Shown: positions 8,701 through 14,589 of the stretch, in pieces | Position numbering within the stretch: the first letter of the stretch is position 1 | How the letters are laid out: the number at the start of each line of letters is the position of its first letter | NCBI GenBank assembly: GCA_030531135.1 | Contig: JAUNOJ010000018.1 | Span: 1 to 14,589 of the forward strand | DNA length: 14,589 nucleotides | Origin: Sutterellaceae bacterium | Lineage (GTDB): Bacteria > Pseudomonadota > Gammaproteobacteria > Burkholderiales > Burkholderiaceae_F | Direction of reading: 5' to 3' | Notes under the pieces: model-generated | The model's input: only the letters and a program-made list of their open reading frames with translations | Databases searched by the model: none | What the model was told of the DNA's origin: nothing | Program-made: the position numbers and the translations under genes

Positions 8701-8988
8701 ATGTCCCTTGGTTTGGACGACGTTCACCGTATTGCCGAGCTTGCTCATGTGGATCTTTCCGAAGAGCAAAGCGCGCGTATGCAAGTTGAACTCAATGATA
8801 TTTTCCGAATGATCGAACGCATTCAGGCCGTCGATACCGACGGCGTCGAACCGATGATGCACCCGCATGACGGCATTCAGCGTCTGCGCGAAGATGCCGT
8901 CGTTTTCGGCAATGACCGCGATGAGAATGTCAAGAACGCACCCGAAGAGTTTGAAGGGATGTTCTTGGTTCCTCAGGTGATCGAATAA
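8701..8988 (+). CDS. gatC: Asp/Glu-tRNA amidotransferase subunit C
   Basis: Small subunit of GatCAB, which wraps around and stabilises the GatA-GatB pair. 95 residues, the normal size for the family. The N-terminal [20 protein letters not shown] and the helical [20 protein letters not shown] are typical, as is the motif EPMMHP followed by LREDAV, where GatC contacts the amidase. The ATG at 8701 has AGGTG (8689-8693) at good distance; an in-frame ATG at 8671 would add ten residues absent from the family and has no ribosome site. First gene of gatC-gatA-gatB, with 20 bases to gatA. Confidence 0.95.
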   Translation: MSLGLDDVHRIAELAHVDLSEEQSARMQVELNDIFRMIERIQAVDTDGVEPMMHPHDGIQRLREDAVVFGNDRDENVKNAPEEFEGMFLVPQVIE

Positions 8989-9008
8989 CCGGATGCGGAG
9001 CTCAAAAG

Positions 9009-10466
9009 ATGAAAAATTCTTATTTTCGTTCCGTCAAGGAACTGTCCGAAGCACTCTCCAAACGTGATGTCAGTGCCGTCGAACTCGCTCAGGAGTATCT
9101 CAATCGAATCGACGCGCACCGCGACTTGAATTGCTTTTTGGATGTGCGCCCCGAAGAAACCTTGAAGCAGGCGCAGGCCGCCGACGAGCGTATCGCTTCG
9201 GGCGATGCCACGCGTTTGACCGGTATTCCGATTGCACACAAGGATATTTTTGTGACGCGCGAATGGGCTTCGACTGCCGCCAGCAAGATGCTGCAAGGCT
9301 ATATGAGTCCTTTTGACGCCACCGTGGTCAAGAAGTTGCGTCAGGCCGGTTTGGTGACGCTCGGCAAGCTTAACTGCGACGAGTTTGCCATGGGCTCGGC
9401 CAATGAAAATTCCGCCTACGGCAAAGTTTATAACCCGTGGGATGCCAACGCCGTTCCGGGCGGCAGCTCGGGCGGATCTTCGGCTTGCGTGGCCGCAGGT
9501 CTGGCTCCGATTGCCACTGCAACCGATACCGGCGGCTCGATTCGAGAACCGGCAGCCTTTACCGGCGTGACAGGTTTAAAGCCCACCTACGGTCGCCCGA
9601 GCCGTTTGGGCATGATCGCATTTGCCTCGTCCTTGGATACGGCCGGCTTGATGGCTCATACCGCCGAAGACATTGCCTGGGTTTTGGGCGATATGGTCGG
9701 ATTCGAACCTTGGGATTCGACTTCTGCCGAAATGCCGACGGAAGACTTTACCCGCGACCTTTCCAAGGGCGTCAAGGGCATGCGCATCGGCGTGCCGCGT
9801 GCTTGGTTTGCGCAGAGTCTGGATCCGGAAGTAGCCAAGAGCATTGAAGCCGTGATCGACTTTTATCGTCGCGAAGGTGCCGAAATCGTCGACATCGAAT
9901 TGCCCAATGCCGAACTCGGCGTGCCGGTTTACTATGTTGTGGCTTGCGCAGAAGCCAGCTCCAATTTGTCCCGTTTCGACGGCGTGCGCTACGGTTATCG
10001 TGCCAAGGATTATTCCGACATTCAGGACATGATCAAAAAGAGCCGTAACGAGGGTTTCGGCGATGAACCCAAACGCCGCATCATGATCGGCACCTATGTG
10101 CTCTCGCACGGCTATTACGATGCCTACTACTTGAAGGCTCAAAAGGTTCGTCGTTTGATTTCTCAAGACTTTGACAAGGCCTTTGCTCAGGTCGATGCCA
10201 TCATCAGTCCGGTAACGACTTCGACGGCCTATGACTTCGGCGCCAAGGCCGATCCCGTGTCCGCTTATCTGGGCGATCTTTATACGGTTCCGGCATCTTT
10301 GGCCGGTCTTCCTTGCATGAGCATGCCTTGCGGTATTCACTCCAACGGCCGCCCCATCGGTGTGCAGTTGACGTGTGCGCGTTATGCCGAAGCCAAGATG
10401 CTCGGCATTGCCCATGCCTGGCAGTCGGCGACGGATTGGCATCAGCATCATCCCAACGGTTACTAA
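9009..10466 (+). CDS. gatA: Asp/Glu-tRNA amidotransferase subunit A (amidase)
   Basis: Glutaminase subunit of GatCAB: it releases ammonia from glutamine, which is channelled to GatB to convert Asp-tRNA(Asn) or Glu-tRNA(Gln) to the amide form. 485 residues, family length. Amidase-signature triad visible: K78 in IPIAHKDIF, the cis-serine S153 in [10 protein letters not shown], and nucleophile S177 in [10 protein letters not shown]. The start at 9009 is set by GGAG at 8997-9000. A gap of 16 bases to gatB implies one transcript. In betaproteobacteria the complex often serves asparagine-tRNA formation because AsnRS is absent, but which tRNA it serves here cannot be decided from the window. Confidence 0.98.
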   Translation: MKNSYFRSVKELSEALSKRDVSAVELAQEYLNRIDAHRDLNCFLDVRPEETLKQAQAADERIASGDATRLTGIPIAHKDIFVTREWASTAASKMLQGYMSPFDATVVKKLRQAGLVTLGKLNCDEFAMGSANENSAYGKVYNPWDANAVPGGSSGGSSACVAAGLAPIATATDTGGSIREPAAFTGVTGLKPTYGRPSRLGMIAFASSLDTAGLMAHTAEDIAWVLGDMVGFEPWDSTSAEMPTEDFTRDLSKGVKGMRIGVPRAWFAQSLDPEVAKSIEAVIDFYRREGAEIVDIELPNAELGVPVYYVVACAEASSNLSRFDGVRYGYRAKDYSDIQDMIKKSRNEGFGDEPKRRIMIGTYVLSHGYYDAYYLKAQKVRRLISQDFDKAFAQVDAIISPVTTSTAYDFGAKADPVSAYLGDLYTVPASLAGLPCMSMPCGIHSNGRPIGVQLTCARYAEAKMLGIAHAWQSATDWHQHHPNGY

Positions 10467-10482
10467 TCGGAGATAAAAGAAT

Positions 10483-11934
10483 ATGCAATGGGAAGTTGTG
10501 ATCGGTTTGGAGACGCACGTTCAGTTGTCGACCCAATCCAAAATTTTCTCCGGTGCTTCTACGGCGTTCGGAGCTGAAGCCAACACGCAGGCTTGTTATA
10601 TCGACTTGGCTTTGCCCGGTGCTTTGCCGGTTTTGAATCGCGGCGCCGTCGAGCGTGCGATCAAGTTCGGTTTGGCCATCGGTGCCGAAGTTGCCGAAAA
10701 GTCGGTTTTCGACCGTAAAAACTATTTCTATCCCGATTTGCCCAAAGGCTATCAGATCAGTCAGTTCGAGTTGCCCGTCGTCAAGGGCGGTCAGTTGACG
10801 TTCTTGGTCGAACCCAAGGACGGCGAACCCTACACCAAGACGATCAACTTGACGCGCGCTCACTTGGAAGAAGATGCCGGCAAGAGCAATCACGGTGTCG
10901 TGGCACGCAAGTCCGGTATGGATTTGAACCGCGCCGGCACGCCTTTGTTGGAAATCGTGACCGAACCCGAATTGAGAAGCTCCGCCGAAGCCGTCGGCTA
11001 TGCACGCGCTTTGCACACTTTGGTGGTGTGGCTCGGTATCTCGCGCGGCAACATGCAGGAAGGCAATTTCCGTTGTGACGCCAACGTATCCGTGCGTCCT
11101 GTCGGTCAAAAAGAATTCGGTACGCGTTGCGAAATCAAGAATTTGAATTCGTTTAAGTTCTTGCAGGAAGCCATCGATTACGAAGTGCGTCGTCAGATCG
11201 AATTGATCGAGTCCGGCGGCAAGGTGGTGCAGGCAACGCGTCTGTACGATCCCGATCAGGGCGAAACGCGTCAGATGCGCACTAAGGAAGACTCGATGGA
11301 CTACCGTTACTTCCCGGACCCCGATTTGATGCCTTGCATCATTTCGCCGGAATGGAAAGCACGCGTGGCTGCCGAAATGCCCGAATTGCCCGGCCAGATG
11401 CGCGAGCGCTTCATTCGCGATTTCGGTTTGTCCGAGTACGATGCCGACGTGTTAACTTCCACCAAGGACATTGCCGACTACTTCTGTGTCGTGAGCCAAA
11501 CGGCACCCGACAAAAAGATTGCCGCCAACTGGGTGATGGGCGAAGTGGCAGCAAGCATCAATGCCGTCGAAGGCATGACTTATGCCAAGTCGCCGGTTGC
11601 TGCGCAAACTTTGGCAGATATCCTCAAGCGCTTGGCTGACGGAACCATCAACGCACGCGGCGCCAAGAAGGTCTTCCAATTGATTTGGGAAGGCGCTGAG
11701 GTCAATGTCGATCAGTTGATCGAAAAAGAAGGCTTGAAGCAAATTTCCGACAGCTCTGCTATCGAAGCTTTGATCGACGAAGTGTTGGCCAACAATGCCA
11801 AGATGGTCGAAGAGTTCAAGAGCGGCAAGCAAAAGGCCTTTAACGCTTTGGTCGGTCAGGCGATGCGTGCCACCAAGGGTAAAGCCAATCCCAAGCAGGT
11901 CAATGAAATCTTGACGAAGAAATTGCAAGGCTAA
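10483..11934 (+). CDS. gatB: Asp/Glu-tRNA amidotransferase subunit B
   Basis: Kinase/transamidase subunit: it phosphorylates the misacylated amino acid with ATP and transfers ammonia to it. 483 residues, full length. The N-terminal cradle domain starts [20 protein letters not shown] with E10 and H12, which lie at the metal/ATP site in studied Gat[12 protein letters not shown] (125-135) and [18 protein letters not shown] are conserved active-site segments, and [13 protein letters not shown] is the family signature. The C-terminal helical and YqeY-like tail (about 340-483) grips the tRNA elbow and ends with [20 protein letters not shown]. Start set by GGAGA at 10469-10473. Last gene of the operon, followed after 21 bases by a strong stem-loop. 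Confidence 0.98.
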   Translation: MQWEVVIGLETHVQLSTQSKIFSGASTAFGAEANTQACYIDLALPGALPVLNRGAVERAIKFGLAIGAEVAEKSVFDRKNYFYPDLPKGYQISQFELPVVKGGQLTFLVEPKDGEPYTKTINLTRAHLEEDAGKSNHGVVARKSGMDLNRAGTPLLEIVTEPELRSSAEAVGYARALHTLVVWLGISRGNMQEGNFRCDANVSVRPVGQKEFGTRCEIKNLNSFKFLQEAIDYEVRRQIELIESGGKVVQATRLYDPDQGETRQMRTKEDSMDYRYFPDPDLMPCIISPEWKARVAAEMPELPGQMRERFIRDFGLSEYDADVLTSTKDIADYFCVVSQTAPDKKIAANWVMGEVAASINAVEGMTYAKSPVAAQTLADILKRLADGTINARGAKKVFQLIWEGAEVNVDQLIEKEGLKQISDSSAIEALIDEVLANNAKMVEEFKSGKQKAFNALVGQAMRATKGKANPKQVNEILTKKLQG

Positions 11935-11955
11935 AAACAATTTCTTTCGGGATGG

Positions 11956-12006
11956 GGCCGAAGCGTCTTGATGCACTACGGGTGCGGTCGGATGTTTCGG
12001 CCTTTT
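11956..12006 (+). terminator. Rho-independent terminator of gatCAB
   Basis: GGCCGAA (11956-11962) pairs with TTCGGCC (11996-12002), and pairing continues inward to a stem of about 13 including three G-U pairs. An inner GCAC/GTGC hairpin (11973-11976 with 11982-11985) sits in the loop. TTTT follows at 12003-12006. Well placed 21 bases after the gatB stop and ending 19 bases before the DUF805 start. Confidence 0.75.
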
Positions 12007-12025
12007 GCTTTGGGGGTATTTTCAA

Positions 12026-12421
12026 GTGAAACTTTTCGGCGATTTGTTGCTTTTTGATCGAACGAAGCTCGGACGCGTCGATCGTGCGACGTATTGGCGC
12101 ACGATCTTTGCCTATGCGCTGATCTTTTCAACGACCTTTGTCGTTCCGTTCGAGGCGGCTTATCGTCTGGAGTTGGCGCCGGACTCGTTTTTCGTTGCCT
12201 TGTGCGTCAACGGCTGGGTACTTTTGTGGTTTTTCTCCGTCATGCCGCTATGGCGTCTGACAAGAAGGCGCTTGCATGATGCCGATTTCAGTGCTTGGTG
12301 GCAGTGGTTGATTTGGCTTCCGTTTGTCGGTTGGGCGATTTTGCTGGTGTTGCTTTTGCAACCGTCTTCGGTTGGGCAGAATCGTTTCGATCGATTTGCC
12401 GAGCCCGAAAATCGCGTTTGA
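12026..12421 (+). CDS. DUF805 inner-membrane protein
   Basis: 131-residue protein of the DUF805 family, function unknown. It has the family hallmarks: the N-terminal FDRTKLGRVDRATYW, three hydrophobic segments (about 25-47, 53-76 and 90-112), the RRLHD motif (81-85) before the third helix, and the ending LLQPSSVGQNRFD (111-122). I chose GTG at 12026 because GGGGG (12012-12016) lies nine bases upstream and the protein then starts MKLFGDLLLFDRT; a TTG at 12005 lies inside the gatB terminator T tract and is unlikely. It follows that terminator closely, so it needs its own promoter or read-through. Some phage and bacterial relatives are linked to membrane stress, but nothing here fixes a role. 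Confidence 0.85.
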   Translation: MKLFGDLLLFDRTKLGRVDRATYWRTIFAYALIFSTTFVVPFEAAYRLELAPDSFFVALCVNGWVLLWFFSVMPLWRLTRRRLHDADFSAWWQWLIWLPFVGWAILLVLLLQPSSVGQNRFDRFAEPENRV

Positions 12422-12429
12422 ATTTTCGG
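12405..12429 (+). terminator. weak hairpin at the end of the DUF805 gene
   Basis: CCGAAAAT (12405-12412) and ATTTTCGG (12422-12429) form a perfect 8-pair stem with a 9-base loop spanning the stop codon, followed by TTTGG. The stem is AT-rich and the T tract is only three bases, so termination would be weak. Confidence 0.3.
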
Positions 12430-12462
12430 TTTGGAGCGATAAGATTGTGCGAAGCCATGTAA

Positions 12463-12499
12463 CCAAATATTTCTAACGGGTTGTTTTTGAAATATTTGG
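12463..12499. repeat. perfect 11-base inverted repeat upstream of the Spy-like gene
   Basis: CCAAATATTTC (12463-12473) and GAAATATTTGG (12489-12499) are exact reverse complements separated by 15 bases. The right arm overlaps a candidate -35 (TTGAAA, 12487-12492). The AT-rich arms and spacing fit a protein-binding operator or an RNA hairpin. Confidence 0.6.
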
Positions 12500-12515
12500 A
12501 AATACCGCCTTTACT
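12487..12515 (+). promoter_or_regulatory. candidate promoter of the Spy-like gene
   Basis: TTGAAA (12487-12492, one mismatch to the -35 consensus), a 17-base spacer and TTTACT (12510-12515, two mismatches to the -10). It is embedded in the two inverted repeats, which would let a bound regulator control it. It would give a leader of about 140 bases before the ATG at 12664. Confidence 0.35.
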
Positions 12516-12534
12516 TGCCGTGTAGGAGGTATTT
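12500..12534. repeat. second inverted repeat abutting the first
   Basis: AAATACCGCCT (12500-12510) pairs with AGGAGGTATTT (12524-12534) with one mismatch, around a 13-base loop. It begins at the base after the first repeat ends and spans a candidate -10 (TTTACT, 12510-12515). The right arm contains AGGAGG, a Shine-Dalgarno-like string, but no start codon lies at the right distance. Confidence 0.5.
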
Positions 12535-12663
12535 GCAATCCTCGATAAAGTGCGATCAACGAAAAGGATGAAGCCGATGAAGACGGCGGAAATCCATCAT
12601 TGATCAAGGAGTGTCGAGCCCCCGAAAAACAGCTTGACACAACTTAAAAAACGGAGAGAAACT

Positions 12664-13257
12664 ATGTCCAAAATGAAAACCTTGGTTGCCGTTGCAGTGT
12701 CGTTGGTTGCTGTCAGCAGCACTTTGTATGCCGCACCGTGGCATCACCCGGAAATGCGTCCCGAAGTGCAAACGCAGATCAATACCGATGCCGTGCGAGC
12801 CAACTTGCAGGACGAATACGCCGCTTTGGCCAAATACATTGAAATTCAGGGTAAGAGCCAAGCTGCATACGATCGCTATGTCGAAGCACGCGTGAAGGCC
12901 GACGTCGAGCACGCCGCTTGGCACAACAAGAACGTGCCCGAAGCGCAAACGCGTCAGGACATGCTCAATTGGAAGAGCGCACACGACGACATGCGTACCA
13001 AGTTAAACGATCGCGTGACGAAATTGCGCGGCGATTTGATTAAGACCATGACGCCCGAACAGGTGGCGCAGTTCGATCGCTATGAACCGTCTGCCTCGAC
13101 CGGATGCGGTATGCGTATGGGATACGGTCCGGGATACGGCCACGGAATGCGCGGAGATCACCGCGGTCCCGGTTTCCACGGTCATATGCGCGACTGGCAC
13201 GGTAACGGCGATTGGCAGGGTTACCACGGCCGTCGCGGTCCGGGCTGCGGCTGGTAA
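12664..13257 (+). CDS. Spy/CpxP-like (LTXXQ) periplasmic protein with Gly/His-rich tail
   Basis: 197-residue exported protein. MSKMKTLVAVAVSLVAVSST is a Sec signal peptide, cleaved about A23-A24 (LYA-APWHH). The mature part is a charged helical domain (about 35-141) containing an MTPEQVAQFDRYE segment like the LTxxQ motif of Spy/CpxP, which are small periplasmic chaperones or stress sensors. The family match is by pattern and moderate. After residue 146 comes a 51-residue tail very rich in glycine (18), with six His, six Arg, four Met and two Cys (C148, C195); it could bind metal ions or an anionic partner. The ATG at 12664 has GGAGAG at 12653-12658 and starts the signal peptide. Preceded by two inverted repeats and followed by a strong terminator, so probably a single-gene unit under stress or metal control (inference). 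Confidence 0.8.
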   Translation: MSKMKTLVAVAVSLVAVSSTLYAAPWHHPEMRPEVQTQINTDAVRANLQDEYAALAKYIEIQGKSQAAYDRYVEARVKADVEHAAWHNKNVPEAQTRQDMLNWKSAHDDMRTKLNDRVTKLRGDLIKTMTPEQVAQFDRYEPSASTGCGMRMGYGPGYGHGMRGDHRGPGFHGHMRDWHGNGDWQGYHGRRGPGCGW

Positions 13258-13279
13258 CAGAGCCTGACCGGTAAGCTAA

Positions 13280-13322
13280 AAAGCGGTCCCGTTCGAGCAC
13301 GATACTCGGGCGGGACCGCTTT
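13280..13322. terminator. bidirectional terminator between the Spy-like gene and pyrE
   Basis: AAAGCGGTCCCG (13280-13291) and CGGGACCGCTTT (13311-13322) form a perfect 12-pair stem; the 19-base loop contains a nested CGAG/CTCG pair. On the minus strand the stem is followed by a five-T run ending pyrE transcripts, and on the plus strand by TTTGTT ending the Spy-like transcript. Both genes converge on it. Confidence 0.85.
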
Positions 13323-13346
13323 GTTATTGCGACAAAGATATGCGGG

Positions 13347-14024
13347 TTAAGCGCCGTATTTGTTGCGATAGTTGGTTACGGCTTCACGGTATTTGGCAGC
13401 ATGTTGAGCGGCGGGGGAGTCGCCGTCCATAAAGCTCAACAGGTCATGCAAATTGGCAATGCTCACCACGGGCATGCCGAACGTGGTTTCCACATCTTGG
13501 GAGGCCGACGTTTCCGTCATCACTTCGGCGTTGCCGCCCTTTTCCATACGATCCAAAGCGATCAAAACACCGCTCGGGGTTGCGCCGCAGGCACGAATCA
13601 GACTCACGGACTCGCGAACCGACGTGCCGGCGCTGATCACGTCATCGATGATGACAACGCGACCGGAAAGCGGAGCGCCGATGACCGTGCCGCCTTCGCC
13701 GTGGTCTTTGGCTTCTTTGCGGTTAAACGCCCACGGACAGTCAAGGCCCAAACGCGCCAAATTCATGGCAACGGTCGAGACCAGCGGAATGCCTTTGTAA
13801 GCCGGACCGAAGAGCATGTCGAATTCGATGCGACCTTCGTTACGGGCGGCTAAGAGTGCTTGCGCATAAAAAGCGCCAAGACGATCGAGTAATAAACCGG
13901 TGTTGAACAAACCCGCATTAAAGAAGTAGGGGCTCATGCGGCCGGCTTTCGTTTTGAATTCGCCGAAACGCAAAACATTGGCATTCAGAGCAAATTCAAT
14001 AAATTGAGCGTGATTGGAAGGCAT
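13347..14024 (-). CDS. pyrE: orotate phosphoribosyltransferase
   Basis: Cytoplasmic enzyme that joins orotate and PRPP to give orotidine 5'-phosphate, step five of UMP synthesis. 225 residues, normal for the proteobacterial form, which works as a dimer. Visible: FKTKAGRMSPYFFNAG (23-38) with the orotate-contacting lysine/Arg region; FGPAYKGIPL (72-81); the flexible catalytic loop FNRKEAKDHGEGG (100-112) whose K103 and H108 serve across the dimer; and the PRPP motif VVIIDDVISAGTS (123-135). The start at 14024 has AGG 9 bases upstream and matches the family N-terminus. Divergent from the exonuclease gene and convergent with the Spy-like gene. No pyrE attenuator (leader peptide plus hairpin) is visible in the 94-base upstream spacer. 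Confidence 0.97.
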   Translation of the reverse strand: MPSNHAQFIEFALNANVLRFGEFKTKAGRMSPYFFNAGLFNTGLLLDRLGAFYAQALLAARNEGRIEFDMLFGPAYKGIPLVSTVAMNLARLGLDCPWAFNRKEAKDHGEGGTVIGAPLSGRVVIIDDVISAGTSVRESVSLIRACGATPSGVLIALDRMEKGGNAEVMTETSASQDVETTFGMPVVSIANLHDLLSFMDGDSPAAQHAAKYREAVTNYRNKYGA

Positions 14025-14081
14025 AATTGTGAACCTAAGTTATGTCGATGAAGCGACCTGGTAGCAGGCTCGCGTGAGAAA

Positions 14082-14091
14082 TACAATTGTA
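14082..14091. promoter_or_regulatory. symmetric -10-like element between pyrE and the exonuclease gene
   Basis: TACAATTGTA is a perfect palindrome, so it reads TACAAT (one mismatch to the -10 consensus) on both strands. It sits in the 94-base divergent spacer, about 27 bases before the exonuclease GTG and 58 bases before the pyrE ATG. No good -35 is found for either direction, so this is only a candidate shared promoter core. Confidence 0.3.
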
Positions 14092-14118
14092 GGCAAATTT
14101 TCGCCGTGGAGTTCATTC

Positions 14119-14589
14119 GTGTTGCGAGTCGTGACTTTTAATGCCAACGGAATTCGTTCGGCAACCGAAAAAGGTTTTTGGAATTGGTTTGACGGCATCG
14201 ATGCCGACGTGTTGTGCGTGCAGGAACTTAAAGCGCAAGAAACCGATCTGTCGGAGCAAATCCGTCTGCGTCCCGGATATCGCTCCTGGGTGCATTGTGC
14301 ACAAAAGCGCGGTTATTCCGGTTGCGGGATTTGGTCGAAAATCGAGCCTAAGTCCGTCATAACGGGGTTCGGTGTGAAAGAATTCGATGACGAAGGCCGG
14401 TACGTTCAAGTCGACTTCGAGGGGCTGACGATCGTTTCCGTTTATTTTCCTTCGGGAACTTCGGGCGATGATCGTCAGGAGGCCAAATATCGTTTTTTGG
14501 ATGCTTTTGAGGCGCATATGCAGCAACTCAAGGCCGACGGTCGAGACGTTTTAATTTGCGGCGACGTCAATATCGCGCACAAAGAAATC
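14119..14589 (+). CDS. xth: exonuclease III (AP endonuclease), partial at the right edge
   Basis: First 157 residues of an EEP-fold DNA repair nuclease of the exodeoxyribonuclease III family; whole proteins are about 255-270 residues, so the rest is past the edge. It incises abasic sites and removes 3' blocks. Motifs: VVTFNANGIRSA with N8 (metal/active site), CVQELKAQE with the metal-binding Glu, YSGCGIWSK, VSVYFPSG, and GDVNIAHKE with the catalytic Asp-x-Asn at the very end. The usual YSGVG is YSGCG here. The start is GTG at 14119: GGAG at 14108-14111 lies seven bases upstream and the protein then begins MLRVVTFNANG, the family N-terminus; no ATG fits. The frame is open to the last base. Confidence 0.93.
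   Translation, partial: MLRVVTFNANGIRSATEKGFWNWFDGIDADVLCVQELKAQETDLSEQIRLRPGYRSWVHCAQKRGYSGCGIWSKIEPKSVITGFGVKEFDDEGRYVQVDFEGLTIVSVYFPSGTSGDDRQEAKYRFLDAFEAHMQQLKADGRDVLICGDVNIAHKEI

Noticed and set aside
9576..10451. 291-residue minus-strand open frame opposite gatA, and the similar 301-residue frame at 10204-11109
   Set aside because: Antisense to gatA and gatB, whose catalytic motifs are complete; no recognisable features of their own.
12568..12603. Eleven-codon mini-ORF in the leader of the Spy-like gene
   Set aside because: Only a weak AAAAGG upstream, no codon bias for an attenuator, and too short to support.
12634..12639. Consensus TTGACA just before the Spy-like gene
   Set aside because: A -10 at the right distance would fall on the ribosome site and start codon, and no such hexamer is there.

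Overview
The window reads as an ordinary stretch of chromosome from a betaproteobacterium, most likely order Burkholderiales and possibly a Sutterellaceae-type gut lineage. This rests on the gene families (a DUF3683-type FAD/Fe-S oxidoreductase beside biosynthetic ilvA, the gatC-gatA-gatB order, pyrE next to an exonuclease III gene) and on the moderate GC of the codons. The assignment is inference; there is no rRNA or other taxonomic marker here.

Layout, left to right. Positions 1-3602 (minus) hold most of a very large FAD- and iron-sulfur-dependent oxidoreductase whose 3' end lies beyond the left edge. A 324-base AT-rich divergent spacer separates it from ilvA (3927-5465, plus), the first enzyme of isoleucine synthesis. 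ilvA converges on a minus-strand operon transcribed rlpA, then an M20 metallopeptidase, then an 85-residue unknown protein (8473 down to 5481). From the other side of the rlpA promoter region runs gatC-gatA-gatB (8701-11934, plus), which encodes the tRNA-dependent amidotransferase and ends in a strong stem-loop terminator. Then come a DUF805 membrane protein (12026-12421), a spacer with two abutting inverted repeats, and a Spy/CpxP-like periplasmic protein with a Gly/His/Met/Arg-rich tail (12664-13257). A bidirectional terminator separates it from convergent pyrE (14024-13347, minus). At the right edge, divergent to pyrE, is the start of an exonuclease III gene (14119 to the edge).

The functional themes are housekeeping: isoleucine and pyrimidine biosynthesis, tRNA charging, envelope/septal peptidoglycan maintenance and DNA repair. 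No mobile element, CRISPR array, tRNA or rRNA was found. I see no convincing new multi-gene system.

The most notable non-coding signal is a perfect 14-bp palindrome, GTTTCACGTGAAAC, inside the rlpA linker (7689-7702). It equals the core of the chromosomal ParB-binding site parS, so the region is probably origin-proximal. Other points are the operator-like inverted repeats in front of the Spy-like gene and of rlpA, a long hairpin inside the small unknown gene just past ilvA, and the Gly/His tail of the Spy-like protein.
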